Source: Bacillaceae bacterium (GTDB lineage Bacteria; Bacillota; Bacilli; Bacillales; Alkalibacillaceae). Taken from it: a stretch of 64,000 nt of DNA. The notes beneath the pieces were generated by a model. The model was not told the origin of the DNA. It was given only the letters and a program-made list of their open reading frames with translations, and ran no database searches. Where the stretch lies: assembly GCA_017656265.1 (NCBI GenBank), contig JACDOD010000009.1, forward strand, positions 1-64,000, written 5' to 3'. The position numbers and the translations under genes are program-made. Positions 36,353 through 45,931 of the stretch are shown here, piece after piece; position 1 is the stretch's first letter, and the number at the start of each line of letters is the position of its first letter.

Positions 36353-36389
36353 TTGACAACGAGTGCTACATGATGATAATATAACGTTA
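36353..36389 (+). promoter_or_regulatory. Promoter with TAACGTTA box for the ABC importer
   Basis: TTGACA (36353-36358), 18-bp spacer, TAATAT (36377-36382). The palindrome TAACGTTA (36382-36389) begins in the -10 box, the same placement as at paaA. Confidence 0.65.
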
Positions 36390-36425
36390 AATAAACGGAA
36401 AACACTATTTACATTATAGCAATAG

Positions 36426-36439
36426 TGAAAACGGTTTCA
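36426..36439 (+). promoter_or_regulatory. CcpA cre box before the ABC importer operon
   Basis: TGAAAACGGTTTCA is a near-perfect palindromic cre, located downstream of the promoter where it would block elongation when CcpA is active. Confidence 0.75.
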
Positions 36440-36517
36440 ATATATTAACGGATGCAGCATCACAGTACTTGTAATCTTGCCTTTCAAAAAAAGAATTGAC
36501 GAGAGGTGAATGGAAAG

Positions 36518-37507
36518 ATGAAAAAGTTATTGCTGTTAACCGGAATGATGCTTGTGATTTTGATAGGGGGGTTAGCAGGCTGCGGAGAAAGTTCATCATC
36601 AGAAAAAATGATTAAAATCGGTGTGACACAAATTGTAGAACATCCATCGTTAGATGCAGCATTTGAAGGATTTAAAGAAGCATTAGCCGACAATGGTTAC
36701 ATAGAAGGAGAAAACGTAGAATACATTGTAAAAATCGCACAGGGTGACATGAGCAACAATCAAACGATTGCCCAAAACCTGGTCGGTGAGAAAGTTGATT
36801 TGATCTTTGCCAATTCGACTCCAAGTGCACAAAGTGTATTAAGTGAAACGGATACCATTCCAATCGTCTTTACTTCCGTAACGGACCCAGTTGGTGCAGG
36901 ACTGATTGAATCATTTGATAAGCCTGGGCCAAATATTACCGGAACCTCAGATACCCATCCAGAAGCAATTCCTACAACGATTAACTTTATGGTTGATGAA
37001 ATCAAGCCAAATTCAGTAGGCGTTATTTATAACTCTGGTGAACAAAACTCTCGAGTTCAGGTAGAAGTTGTCAAAAATACCCTGGATGAGAGAGGAGTAG
37101 AGTTAGTAGAAGTATCGGTTTCTACTTCTGCGGAAGTCAAACAGGCAGCTGATTCATTGGTCGGACGAGTTGATGCCATTTATATCCCTACTGACAACAC
37201 GGTTGTTTCTGCTTTTGAATCCGTGGTGCAGGTAGCGAACGAAAATGACATTCCGCTGTTTGCCGGTGAGCTTGATTCACTGAAACGCGGTGCTATAGCA
37301 GCGAGCGGTTTCAGTTATAAAGACCTTGGATATGAAACAGGTGAAATGGCTGTTCAAATTTTAAATGGAGATAAGGACCCTTCTGACATTCCTGCATCCT
37401 ATCCTAAGAGCTTAAAGCTGGTCATTAATAAAGATGCTGCAGAAGCGCAGGGAGTGGAAGTCAAGGAAGCGTGGGCTGAGAAAGCAGAATTTTATCAAGC
37501 CGAATAA
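36518..37507 (+). CDS. ABC transporter substrate-binding lipoprotein (TrpX-like)
   Basis: About 329 residues. A signal peptide with lipobox LAGC is followed by an ABC_sub_bind domain (KIGVTQIVEHPSLDAAFEGF, then FTSVTDPVGAGLIES). This family includes TrpX-type proteins proposed to bind aromatic amino acids. ATG 36518 follows GAGAGGTG; the upstream GTG at 36506 lacks a site. First gene of a three-gene importer beside the aromatic catabolic island, which supports phenylalanine/tyrosine uptake as inference. Confidence 0.9.
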   Translation: MKKLLLLTGMMLVILIGGLAGCGESSSSEKMIKIGVTQIVEHPSLDAAFEGFKEALADNGYIEGENVEYIVKIAQGDMSNNQTIAQNLVGEKVDLIFANSTPSAQSVLSETDTIPIVFTSVTDPVGAGLIESFDKPGPNITGTSDTHPEAIPTTINFMVDEIKPNSVGVIYNSGEQNSRVQVEVVKNTLDERGVELVEVSVSTSAEVKQAADSLVGRVDAIYIPTDNTVVSAFESVVQVANENDIPLFAGELDSLKRGAIAASGFSYKDLGYETGEMAVQILNGDKDPSDIPASYPKSLKLVINKDAAEAQGVEVKEAWAEKAEFYQAE

Positions 37508-37525
37508 ATGAGAGGATGTTTGAAC

Positions 37526-38551
37526 GTGTTTACAGCTATATTCGGTTCGCTTGAATCAGGGATTATATATGCAATCATGGCCCTTGGTGTCTATTTATCC
37601 TTTCGAGTTCTGGATTTTCCAGATTTGACGGTTGACGGGAGCTTTGTAACGGGTGCAGCGGTTGCGGCAATGATGATTATCAATGGGGCAAACCCATTTG
37701 TCGCGACCTCTGTGGCTATATTGGCCGGCTTTGTTGCCGGGTGTTTGACGGGATTAATCCATACCCTTGGTAAAATTAATGCTCTTCTTTCAGGGATCTT
37801 AATGATGATCGCTCTGTATTCCATTAACTTACGGATTATGGGGCGATCCAATATTCCTTTGTTAAACCAGGACACGGCTTTGACATCTATTGAAAATGTC
37901 TGGTCAAAGCTTGGGATTGATTCGGTTTTGAACCAGCTGTTAGTTGCCGTTGGTCTGGGAGATGATTTGCCGGCCACCTGGGGAATATTGTTTTCCATGA
38001 TTGTTGTTACATTATTCATTAAGTTTTTAACGGATTATCTGTTACAGACCGAGGTAGGTCTGGCCATTCGGGCAACCGGTGACAACAAAAACATGATCCG
38101 AAGCCTGTCAGCCAACACCAATCTGCTGATTATTGTCGGTTTAGGCATTTCAAATGCTATGGTAGCCCTTTCTGGTGCGCTGATTGCCCAATATGGGGCC
38201 TTTGCAGATGTCAATATGGGGGTTGGGATGATTATCATTGGCCTGGCATCGGTTATTATCGGGGAAGCCCTTTTTGGCACGAAAACCATTATGCGTACTA
38301 CCCTTGCTGTCATTGGCGGTGCCATTGTTTACCGCATTGTTGTGAGCATTGCCCTAAGGGTGGAGTTTTTAAAGACCGGGGACTTGAAATTGATAACAGC
38401 TGTGATTGTAATATTCGCCCTGGTTGCGCCAAAAGTGGTTGAGAATCGCAGAGAAAAGAAGCGCAAACTGCAGAAACAGGCAGAAGCGGAAAAGCTGGAC
38501 GTTCCTTTACAGGGAAAGGATGACAATCATGTTACAGCTAAAGCGGATTAA
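37526..38551 (+). CDS. ABC transporter permease (TrpY-like, BPD_transp_2 family)
   Basis: About 341 residues with eight or more hydrophobic segments. FPDLTVDGSFVTGAAVAAMM and MGVGMIIIGLASVIIGEALF are typical of this permease group. The GTG at 37526 lies ten bases after AGAGG and gives the usual FTAIFGSLESG opening. The in-frame ATG at 37508 directly follows the previous stop and has no ribosome site. The gene overlaps the ATPase gene by 23 bp. Confidence 0.88.
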   Translation: MFTAIFGSLESGIIYAIMALGVYLSFRVLDFPDLTVDGSFVTGAAVAAMMIINGANPFVATSVAILAGFVAGCLTGLIHTLGKINALLSGILMMIALYSINLRIMGRSNIPLLNQDTALTSIENVWSKLGIDSVLNQLLVAVGLGDDLPATWGILFSMIVVTLFIKFLTDYLLQTEVGLAIRATGDNKNMIRSLSANTNLLIIVGLGISNAMVALSGALIAQYGAFADVNMGVGMIIIGLASVIIGEALFGTKTIMRTTLAVIGGAIVYRIVVSIALRVEFLKTGDLKLITAVIVIFALVAPKVVENRREKKRKLQKQAEAEKLDVPLQGKDDNHVTAKAD

Positions 38552-39323
38552 TAAAGTATTTAACGAAGGTACTCCTGATGAAAAGATTGCGCTGGACCAG
38601 ATCTCCCTGACCTTAAAAGAAGGGGATTTTGTCACCGTTATCGGGAGTAATGGTGCAGGAAAGTCTACATTAATGAATATTATTTCGGGTGTTTTGTTCC
38701 CGGATGTGGGGACTGTTCTTGTGAATGATCAGGATGTCACCATGCTTCCGGAGTTTAAACGTTCCCGATTAATTGGAAGGGTGTTTCAGGATCCGATGGC
38801 CGGAACCGCACCGAGCATGACGATCGAAGAAAACCTGGCCATGGCTTATTCGAGAAATAAATCGAGGACATTAAAGCCTGGGGTGAATAAAAAACGAAGG
38901 GAATATTTTAAAGAAGTTCTTAAAACACTGAACCTCGGCCTGGAAGACCGTCTGACGGCAAAGGTGGGACTCCTTTCAGGGGGAGAGCGTCAGGCCCTTT
39001 CCCTTTTAATGGCTACATTCACCGAGCCGGATATTTTGCTTCTGGATGAACATACCGCAGCTCTGGACCCTTCCAGGGCAGAACTGATCACAAACCTGAC
39101 GAAGGAGATTGTCAGCAAATATAACCTGACCACTCTAATGGTCACCCACAACATGCAGCAGGCCATCGATTTAGGGAATCGTCTGATCATGATGGATAAA
39201 GGACAAATTATTCTGGATGTACCGGAAGAGGAAAAGAAATCTCTGACTCCAGAAATGCTGATCGAGGAGTTTCGGAAAATTCGCGGAGAAAAGCTGGTCA
39301 GTGACCGGGCGCTTCTCAGTTAG
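38529..39323 (+). CDS. ABC transporter ATPase (TrpZ-like)
   Basis: 264 residues from ATG 38529 after AAAGG. Walker A GSNGAGKST, signature LSGGERQ and Walker B ILLLDEHTAALDP are intact, with His directly after the catalytic Glu. It energises the preceding permease. It overlaps the permease gene, so the two are coupled. It is the last gene of this unit. Confidence 0.92.
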   Translation: MLQLKRINKVFNEGTPDEKIALDQISLTLKEGDFVTVIGSNGAGKSTLMNIISGVLFPDVGTVLVNDQDVTMLPEFKRSRLIGRVFQDPMAGTAPSMTIEENLAMAYSRNKSRTLKPGVNKKRREYFKEVLKTLNLGLEDRLTAKVGLLSGGERQALSLLMATFTEPDILLLDEHTAALDPSRAELITNLTKEIVSKYNLTTLMVTHNMQQAIDLGNRLIMMDKGQIILDVPEEEKKSLTPEMLIEEFRKIRGEKLVSDRALLS

Positions 39324-39479
39324 TATCCAACCGATGGCTTTTTCATGTGAGCTTTGTCATCTATTGAAATGATTTGAGGAAGTCCTGGGTCATTCACATT
39401 CACTTCAAATAGAAAGAGAGACAAGTTTTTGATGGCCCAAACATATAAATCTAGCAAGAGAAAACTGGAGGGGGTTGGT

Positions 39480-39875
39480 ATGAAACCGGGAATGGAAATC
39501 GGGCAGCAGGCATTTGTCCATGCAACTGTGACACCGGATATGTTTGCACAATTTGAGGGCCATGTTGTCCATCCGGCCTATTCAACAGTTTCAATGGTCT
39601 ATCATATGGAATGGGCTTCCAGAAAAATTATATTGCCTTATTTAGAAGAACATGAGGAAGGAATAGGGGGAGCAGTTTCGGTTCGGCATCTTGCACCTAC
39701 ACCGGAAGGGTCAAAGGTAACGATTACGGCCACATTAACCGAATGGGAAGATAACATCGTGATGACAAAAGTAGAAGCCAGCAACGAAAAAGAATTAATT
39801 GGCATTGGAGAAGTCAAACAGGTGATTTTGCCAAAGAAGAAAATTCAGCAAATGTTAGAGACCAAATCCATTTAG
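39480..39875 (+). CDS. FlK-like hotdog thioesterase
   Basis: 131 residues from ATG 39480, which follows GGAGGGGG. Upstream in-frame codons lack a good site. [36 protein letters not shown] and [16 protein letters not shown] are characteristic of the fluoroacetyl-CoA-thioesterase-like family. It probably hydrolyses a CoA ester in the cytosol. In this island it may recycle CoA from aromatic acyl-CoA side products, a PaaI-like role, as inference. It lies alone between the importer and phenylalanine dehydrogenase. Confidence 0.85.
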   Translation: MKPGMEIGQQAFVHATVTPDMFAQFEGHVVHPAYSTVSMVYHMEWASRKIILPYLEEHEEGIGGAVSVRHLAPTPEGSKVTITATLTEWEDNIVMTKVEASNEKELIGIGEVKQVILPKKKIQQMLETKSI

Positions 39876-39905
39876 AATGTGCTGAGTTATTTTTTTTCGA
39901 ACTGT

Positions 39906-39919
39906 TGAAAGCGTTTACT
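39906..39919 (+). promoter_or_regulatory. cre-like box at the phenylalanine dehydrogenase start
   Basis: TGAAAGCGTTTACT matches the CcpA consensus except for the last base and sits 25 bp before the start codon, just ahead of the ribosome site. Confidence 0.55.
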
Positions 39920-39943
39920 TCTTGGAGGGGAGTGAAAGATCAG

Positions 39944-41044
39944 ATGTTTGATAAAATTCACGAGCATGAACAGGTAGTGTTTTGTAATGATGATAAAACG
40001 GGATTAAAGGCAATTATCGCCATTCATGATACAACTCTGGGACCTGCACTGGGCGGATGCCGGATGCAGCCATACAAATCCTGGGAAGATGCCCTTGAAG
40101 ATGTGCTACGGCTGTCTAAGGGGATGACCTATAAATGTGCAGCGGCTGATGTGGATTTTGGTGGCGGGAAAGCCGTCATTGTCGGTGATCCGGCAACAGA
40201 TAAAAGTCCGGAACTGTTTCGGGCGTTCGGTCAATTCGTTGAATCGCTGAACGGCCGATTTTATACGGGAACGGATATGGGCACGACCACAGAAGACTTT
40301 GTCCATTCCCTGAAGGAGACGAACTGTATTGTAGGGGTTGAGGAAGAATATGGAGGACACGGCGATTCTTCCGTTCCAACAGCTTTAGGAGTTATGTATG
40401 GAATTCAAGCCACTTCGCAGATGATCTGGGGGACTGAGGATTTAAGCGGACGTAATTTCTCGATTCAGGGGCTTGGAAAAGTAGGAGAAAAGATCGCCCT
40501 GCGTTTGATTGAAGAAGGGGCAAATCTCTATGTAACGGACATTAATCCCCAGGCAGTCGATGCGTTTCTTTCGAGAGCAAAGAGTATGGGAGCTGCAGTA
40601 AAAGCCGTTGAAGAACATGAGATTTATTCAGCGGATGCAGATGTATTTGTGCCCTGTGCACTGGGCGGAATTATTAATGATGATACGATTCCTCAATTAA
40701 AAGTAAAAGCGGTAGCCGGATCTGCAAACAACCAGCTGCTGGATATTCGTCACGGAAGGATGCTGATGGAAAGGGATATTTTATATGCACCTGATTACAT
40801 CATCAATGCCGGTGGTTTGATCCAGGTGGCCGATGAATTGTATGAACCGAATAAGGATCGGGTTTTGCGCAAGACGAGGGCAATTTATAATTCTCTGCTA
40901 AAAGTTTACCAGCAGTCCAGGGAAGAAGGCATCACGACAGTTGAGGCAGCGAACAACTATTGTGAACAGGTGATTCAAAACCGCCGATATCAGAATAGCT
41001 TCTTTTCCCATATGAAACGTCCGAAGTGGGCGGTTCGGACATAA
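39944..41044 (+). CDS. pdh: Phenylalanine dehydrogenase
   Basis: 366 residues of the Glu/Leu/Phe/Val dehydrogenase family. Catalytic lysines K64 ([10 protein letters not shown]) and K76 (DFGGGKAV) and D111 (GTDMGTT) are seen; the NAD site is [17 protein letters not shown]. Segments [20 protein letters not shown] and the C-terminal NSFFS..RPKW follow Bacillaceae phenylalanine dehydrogenases more closely than leucine dehydrogenases. It makes phenylpyruvate from phenylalanine; some relatives also take tyrosine. The start is ATG after GGAGGGG (GTG 39932 is possible). The next four genes encode a 2-oxoacid dehydrogenase complex. Confidence 0.82.
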   Translation: MFDKIHEHEQVVFCNDDKTGLKAIIAIHDTTLGPALGGCRMQPYKSWEDALEDVLRLSKGMTYKCAAADVDFGGGKAVIVGDPATDKSPELFRAFGQFVESLNGRFYTGTDMGTTTEDFVHSLKETNCIVGVEEEYGGHGDSSVPTALGVMYGIQATSQMIWGTEDLSGRNFSIQGLGKVGEKIALRLIEEGANLYVTDINPQAVDAFLSRAKSMGAAVKAVEEHEIYSADADVFVPCALGGIINDDTIPQLKVKAVAGSANNQLLDIRHGRMLMERDILYAPDYIINAGGLIQVADELYEPNKDRVLRKTRAIYNSLLKVYQQSREEGITTVEAANNYCEQVIQNRRYQNSFFSHMKRPKWAVRT

Positions 41045-41093
41045 GGGTTAGTGTGATGACGGCTTTTTATTGTTTGCAGAAGGTGGTGATGAC

Positions 41094-42164
41094 ATGGAAG
41101 AAAGGTTTCCGATCAAACGTGTAATCGATGCCAGCGGTAATCTTATGGAGGCTGATGATGCCGGCGAGATTACTCAGGAGCTTTGCGAAACATTTTACAG
41201 GCATATGCTCCGAATCCGTCTGTTTGACCAGAAATGCATCAGCCTGCAACGTCAGGGCCGGATTGGGACGTATGCCCCTTTTGAAGGCCAGGAGGCTTCT
41301 CAGGTTGGCAGTGCCCTGGCTTTAAAATCGGATGATTGGATGTTCCCTTCCTATCGTGACCATGGTGCTGCCCTTACATTTGGGCATTCGATGGAAAGGG
41401 TGCTTTTATTCTGGAATGGGCGCAATGAGGGGAATGTTCCCCCTGAAGGAAAGAACATATTTCCGCCAGGCATTCCGATAGCAACCCAGATCCCCCATGC
41501 AGTGGGAGCGGCATATGCGGAAAAGCTGAAGGGAACCGGTCGTGTATCTATTGCCTATTTTGGCGATGGAGCAACTTCCGAGGGGGATTTTCATGAAGGG
41601 CTAAATTTTGCGAGTGTGACAGGGGCTCCTGTTGTTCTCTTTAACCAGAATAATCAGTATGCGATTTCAGTGCCATTAACTAAACAAATGAAAACGAAAA
41701 CCATTGCCCAAAAAGGACTTGCTTATGATATTCCTTCACTGCGGATTGATGGCAATGATGTTTTTGCTGTATATACGGAAACCAAACGGGCGGTGGAACG
41801 GGCCAGAAAAGGAGAAGGTCCGACACTGATTGAGTCTGTTACCTGGCGCTATGGTGCCCATACCACAGCAGACGACCCGACAAAATACCGGGATCAGGCA
41901 GAAAGTGAACAGAGACGGAAACTGGATGATCCGATTCTTCGCCTGGAGCGGCTGATGAAAAACCATGACTGGTTTAATGAAAACTGGGCAGACGATCTTA
42001 AAGACGCCATCGTTGATGAAATTGAACATGCAGTGGCGGAAATGGAAAGTTATCCTGCACCCGATCCGACCAATCTATTTGACTATGTATTTGAAAAACC
42101 TGTCTGGCCGGTTCAGGAGCAAAAAGAACAATTCCTCCAGTATCAGAGGGGTGATCAAAAATGA
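41094..42164 (+). CDS. 2-oxoacid dehydrogenase E1 component, alpha subunit
   Basis: 356 residues from ATG 41094 after AGAAGGTGG. The thiamine diphosphate motif GDGATSEGDFHEGLNFASV ... NN is intact, and RYGAHTTADDPTKYR is the phosphorylation-loop region of E1 alpha. With E1 beta it decarboxylates a 2-oxoacid and acylates the E2 lipoyl arm. Sequence alone does not distinguish pyruvate, branched-chain or aryl substrates. Following phenylalanine dehydrogenase, phenylpyruvate is the likeliest physiological substrate (inference). Confidence 0.9.
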   Translation: MEERFPIKRVIDASGNLMEADDAGEITQELCETFYRHMLRIRLFDQKCISLQRQGRIGTYAPFEGQEASQVGSALALKSDDWMFPSYRDHGAALTFGHSMERVLLFWNGRNEGNVPPEGKNIFPPGIPIATQIPHAVGAAYAEKLKGTGRVSIAYFGDGATSEGDFHEGLNFASVTGAPVVLFNQNNQYAISVPLTKQMKTKTIAQKGLAYDIPSLRIDGNDVFAVYTETKRAVERARKGEGPTLIESVTWRYGAHTTADDPTKYRDQAESEQRRKLDDPILRLERLMKNHDWFNENWADDLKDAIVDEIEHAVAEMESYPAPDPTNLFDYVFEKPVWPVQEQKEQFLQYQRGDQK

Positions 42165-43156
42165 AGGCAGCTGTTGAAACAAGACCAATGACCATGGTGC
42201 AGGCACTCACAGATGGAATGAGGGTCATGCTTCAGGAGCGGGAGGATGTCATCCTGATGGGAGAGGACATCGGAAAAAACGGGGGGGTCTTCCGTGTGAC
42301 CGATGGGCTGCAGGATGAGTTCGGGGAAACCAGAGTGATGGATACCCCCTTAAGTGAAGCTGGATTTGTCGGTGCTGCGATTGGAATGGCAGCCAGCGGA
42401 TTTCGACCGGTGGTGGAAATTCAGTTCATGGGTTTTATTTACCCTGCCTATGAACAAATCATGACCCATGCTTCCAGGATGCGTGCCCGTACTATGGGAC
42501 ATTTTACCGTTCCAATGGTGATTCGTGCCCCTTATGGTGCAGGAGTCCGGGCTCCGGAAATCCACTGTGATAGTACCGAAACGTTGTTTACTCATATGGC
42601 GGGAATTAAAGTGGTCTGTCCATCCTCCCCGTATGATGCCAAGGGATTGATGATTGCCGCAATAGAAGATCCGGATCCCGTGCTGTTTATGGAGCCGATG
42701 CGGTGCTACCGCTCATCCAAGGAAGATGTTCCCGATGATAAATATACCATCGAGATCGGTAAAGGAAAGAAATTAAAAGAAGGTGAGGATGTCACATTAA
42801 TCGCCTGGGGTGCCATGGTTGATGTAGCCATGAGGGCGGCCAATGAAATCGAAAAACAGGGGATCAGCTGTGATGTTCTTGATTTAAGGACCCTCTATCC
42901 AGTGGATAAAGATTTGATTATTGAATCGGTCCAGAAAACGGGAAGAACCGTTGTCGTCCATGAAGCCCATCCAACAGGCGGGCTTGCCGGTGATGTCCTG
43001 TCTGTTATTAATGATTACGCATTTCTTTACCAGCGTGCTCCAGTAAAACGGGTAACGGGTTTTGATACGCCAGTACCTTATTTTGGATACGAAGATTTTT
43101 ACCTGCCCACACCTGAACGGGTAATGCAGGCGATTAAAGAGGTGTTTTACTTTTAG
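42161..43156 (+). CDS. 2-oxoacid dehydrogenase E1 component, beta subunit
   Basis: 331 residues. The transketolase pyrimidine domain (VILMGEDIGKNGGVFRVTDG, then DTPLSEAGFVGAAIGMA) is followed by the C-terminal domain (VHEAHPTGGLAGDVLSVI). Its ATG overlaps the E1 alpha stop (ATGA), so the subunits are translationally coupled. It forms the alpha2beta2 E1 with the preceding product. Confidence 0.93.
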   Translation: MKAAVETRPMTMVQALTDGMRVMLQEREDVILMGEDIGKNGGVFRVTDGLQDEFGETRVMDTPLSEAGFVGAAIGMAASGFRPVVEIQFMGFIYPAYEQIMTHASRMRARTMGHFTVPMVIRAPYGAGVRAPEIHCDSTETLFTHMAGIKVVCPSSPYDAKGLMIAAIEDPDPVLFMEPMRCYRSSKEDVPDDKYTIEIGKGKKLKEGEDVTLIAWGAMVDVAMRAANEIEKQGISCDVLDLRTLYPVDKDLIIESVQKTGRTVVVHEAHPTGGLAGDVLSVINDYAFLYQRAPVKRVTGFDTPVPYFGYEDFYLPTPERVMQAIKEVFYF

Positions 43157-43185
43157 TTTAGTCCGGCTGAGGAAGGAGGGGTTCC

Positions 43186-44448
43186 ATGATAGAGGTTAAG
43201 CTTCATGATATTGGTGAGGGTATGAGCGAAGCAGAAATCGTTTATTTTTTTGTGAAGCCTGGCGACCACGTTAAAGCAGATGACCCACTAATTGAAGTTC
43301 AGACGGACAAAATGACAGCCCAAATTCCTGCACCCAGAGCTGGAGTGATTAAAGAGATTCAAGTCCAGGAGGGAGAAACGGTTTCTGTCGGGACAACCGT
43401 GTTAACCATGGAGTCTGATCAGGCGGGTAGCGAGAAGAAGTCAGCGGCTCCAATTTCGTCTTCAGAAAAAACGGCTGCCAGTCCTTCAGAAGGAGAGGCA
43501 GCGGCGGCTGTGATGCCAAAACGTTCTGCCCGGCGCATATTAGCTTCGCCCTATACCAGGAAGATCGCCCGGGACCATGGGGTCGATATCGAGGCAATTG
43601 CAGGAACTGGCCCTGGCGGAAGGGTCATGGATGAAGATGTCTATCAATATATCAATCAGCAAAAAGTTGAAGTCCCAGGAAAAACGCAAGAGCGGACCAG
43701 CATTTCCCATCAAGAAAACACTTCCAGAGAATCATTATCATCAGTGAATACTGCAGAAGAAACCATCCCGTATAAAGGCAGACGAAAGCAAATTGCCGAA
43801 AAAATGACCTATTCCATAAAAACGATTCCGCACTGCACTCATTTTGAGGAAGTCGACGTAACAGAAGTATTGGCTTTAGCCCAGCAATTAAAAGATTCAG
43901 GAGTCAATGTGTCGCTTTCCGCAATTTTTATTAAAGCGGTTTCTCTCGCATTGAGAGATTTTCCAATATTTAATGCGGAATTAAATGAAGAAAAAGAAGT
44001 CATTCATGTCTATCAGCATCACAATATCGGGATTGCCGTCGCAGCGGAGGAAGGCTTAATTGTTCCAGTGATTCACCAGGTTGAACATAAATCTATTCAT
44101 CAGATCCATCAGGAAATGAAGGATTTAACGGCCCGGGCCATGGAAAACAAGCTTACTTCCAGTGATCTTCGGGGCGGAACTTTCACAATCAGCAATGTTG
44201 GGCCGCTGAAGGGAAGTACTGGGGCAACCCCAATTATTAACCATCCCCAAACCGGACTTCTGGCTCTGCACAAAACGAAAAAACGCCCGGTTGTCAATGA
44301 GCAGGATGAAATTGTGATCCGTTCCATGATGAATATTTCTATGTCTTTCGATCATCGGGTGGCAGATGGTGCAACAGCAGTGGCCTTCACAAACCGGTTC
44401 CTGGAATTCATCGAAAAACCAGCCTTTATGTTAGTGGAGATGATGTAA
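43186..44448 (+). CDS. 2-oxoacid dehydrogenase E2, dihydrolipoamide acyltransferase
   Basis: 420 residues in the classical order. A lipoyl domain (1-77, lipoylated K42 in VQTDKMTAQ) is followed by a Ser/Ala-rich linker and an E3/E1-binding domain (about 112-155, ILASPYTRKIARDHGVDIE). The catalytic core carries the active-site histidine in SFDHRVADGA. It transfers the acyl group to CoA, here predicted to give phenylacetyl-CoA. ATG follows GAAGGAGGGG. Confidence 0.93.
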   Translation: MIEVKLHDIGEGMSEAEIVYFFVKPGDHVKADDPLIEVQTDKMTAQIPAPRAGVIKEIQVQEGETVSVGTTVLTMESDQAGSEKKSAAPISSSEKTAASPSEGEAAAAVMPKRSARRILASPYTRKIARDHGVDIEAIAGTGPGGRVMDEDVYQYINQQKVEVPGKTQERTSISHQENTSRESLSSVNTAEETIPYKGRRKQIAEKMTYSIKTIPHCTHFEEVDVTEVLALAQQLKDSGVNVSLSAIFIKAVSLALRDFPIFNAELNEEKEVIHVYQHHNIGIAVAAEEGLIVPVIHQVEHKSIHQIHQEMKDLTARAMENKLTSSDLRGGTFTISNVGPLKGSTGATPIINHPQTGLLALHKTKKRPVVNEQDEIVIRSMMNISMSFDHRVADGATAVAFTNRFLEFIEKPAFMLVEMM

Positions 44449-45903
44449 ATGGTAGTTGGTGAACTCGCACAAGAAAAGGATATTGTCATTATTGGCGGAG
44501 GACCCGGGGGATATAACGCAGCCATCCGGGCGGCACAGTCAGGTCATCAGGTGACCCTGATTGAAAATCATGAGCTGGGCGGCATCTGTCTGAATAAAGG
44601 CTGTATTCCGTCAAAAGTATTTACCCATGCAGCATCCAGATTCAACGATGTGAAGAAAGCGGGCCAGTTCGGGATAGAGACACAGGAAATCTCCTTTAGT
44701 CTGAGTGCCCTTCATGAGCATAAATCAAAGGTCATCAAAGGGCTCAGAAAAGGTGTGGAATCATTACTCCGAAAAAATAAAATCGAAATCATTCAGGGCA
44801 AAGCTGCTTTTATTTCTGAACAAAAGGTTGGGGTAGAGTCCGGGCATCAATATGAGGTGTTTACCTTCCAGCATGCCATTGTTGCCACAGGAAGCAGCCC
44901 TGAAGCACCTGCCCATATCGACATTGATCATAAGCGGGTGCTGGATTGCCGGTCTGTTTATGAAATAGAGGCTGTGCCTCAGCATTTATTGGTCTATGGA
45001 AGTGATTATATGTCTCTGGAAGTGGCTATGTCCTTTCACATGTTCGGAGCAAAGGTTTCATTGATTCTGCCTGATGAGGAAGATGACTTTTCCTTTGATG
45101 ATTCGATTAACCGTGAACTCAGGAGAATATTCAAAAAGGCCAGAATTCAAATTCTCCGGAAAAAGAAAGTGAGTTCCGTGTCCGTTGATTCAGAGGGGAT
45201 TACTGTTGCTATGAAGGGTTCTGACAGCGATGAGGAGGAATCGATTCATGGCTCCCATCTGTTTGTTTCCTATAAGCAGATTCCAAATACCGGTGAGATT
45301 GGACTGGAGAGGGCTAAGGTAGATCTGGATTCAAAAGGGCATATTTTGGTTCAGGACAATATGAAAACATCCAATCCCCGCATTTTTGCCGCAGGTGATG
45401 TAACACCGGGTCCGAAGACGGCAGTCAAGGCAATCAAGCAGGGGAAAATTGCTGCTGAAGCGGTCAGCGGCATGAACAGTGAACTGGATTCATTTTTCAT
45501 ACCGGAAGTTATCCATACCATCCCGCCAATTGCAAGTGTGGGATTGACAGAAAAAGAAGCCGAAGAGCAGGGATATCATGTGAAAACCGGGGAGTTTACG
45601 CTTGCCGGAAATGGATATGCCGCGATTATGGGTGAAAAAAATGGATTGGTAAAGATCATCATGGATCGGGAAACCGATGTATTGCTTGGAGTCCATATGA
45701 TAGGCGCACGGGCTGCAGAGCTGATCCAGAGCGGAACCGTTGCACTGGAAATGGGAGCCCGGGATGAGGATTTGTCATTTCCGTTTTACCCGCACCCGGG
45801 ATTGGCTGAAAGTCTGATGGAAGCGGCAGAAGATTTAAAAGAGAAAGGGATTCATATCTCACCTAAAAAATCTGTTTCAAAAAGGGAAAAGGTAAGCCAA
45901 TGA
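44449..45903 (+). CDS. Dihydrolipoyl dehydrogenase (E3)
   Basis: 484 residues. The FAD site IVIIGGGPGGYNAAIRAAQ, redox disulfide C47-C52 (GGICLNKGCIPSK), a second FAD motif (IFAAGDVTPGPKTA) and the C-terminal catalytic HPHPG-like segment (YPHPGLAES) are present. It reoxidises lipoyl groups with NAD. The ATG directly follows the E2 stop codon. A dedicated E3 completes the complex within one operon. Confidence 0.93.
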   Translation: MVVGELAQEKDIVIIGGGPGGYNAAIRAAQSGHQVTLIENHELGGICLNKGCIPSKVFTHAASRFNDVKKAGQFGIETQEISFSLSALHEHKSKVIKGLRKGVESLLRKNKIEIIQGKAAFISEQKVGVESGHQYEVFTFQHAIVATGSSPEAPAHIDIDHKRVLDCRSVYEIEAVPQHLLVYGSDYMSLEVAMSFHMFGAKVSLILPDEEDDFSFDDSINRELRRIFKKARIQILRKKKVSSVSVDSEGITVAMKGSDSDEEESIHGSHLFVSYKQIPNTGEIGLERAKVDLDSKGHILVQDNMKTSNPRIFAAGDVTPGPKTAVKAIKQGKIAAEAVSGMNSELDSFFIPEVIHTIPPIASVGLTEKEAEEQGYHVKTGEFTLAGNGYAAIMGEKNGLVKIIMDRETDVLLGVHMIGARAAELIQSGTVALEMGARDEDLSFPFYPHPGLAESLMEAAEDLKEKGIHISPKKSVSKREKVSQ

Positions 45904-45931
45904 AAATCTATCAATATCAGGAGGGGTTTGT

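Noticed and set aside
37508-37525. ATG 37508 as permease start
   Set aside because: No ribosome site before it; AGAGG and GTG 37526 fit better.
39944-41044. Leucine dehydrogenase as the first-choice name
   Set aside because: Overall family fits both, but the C-terminal and mid-domain segments follow phenylalanine dehydrogenase and the neighbourhood is aromatic catabolism.
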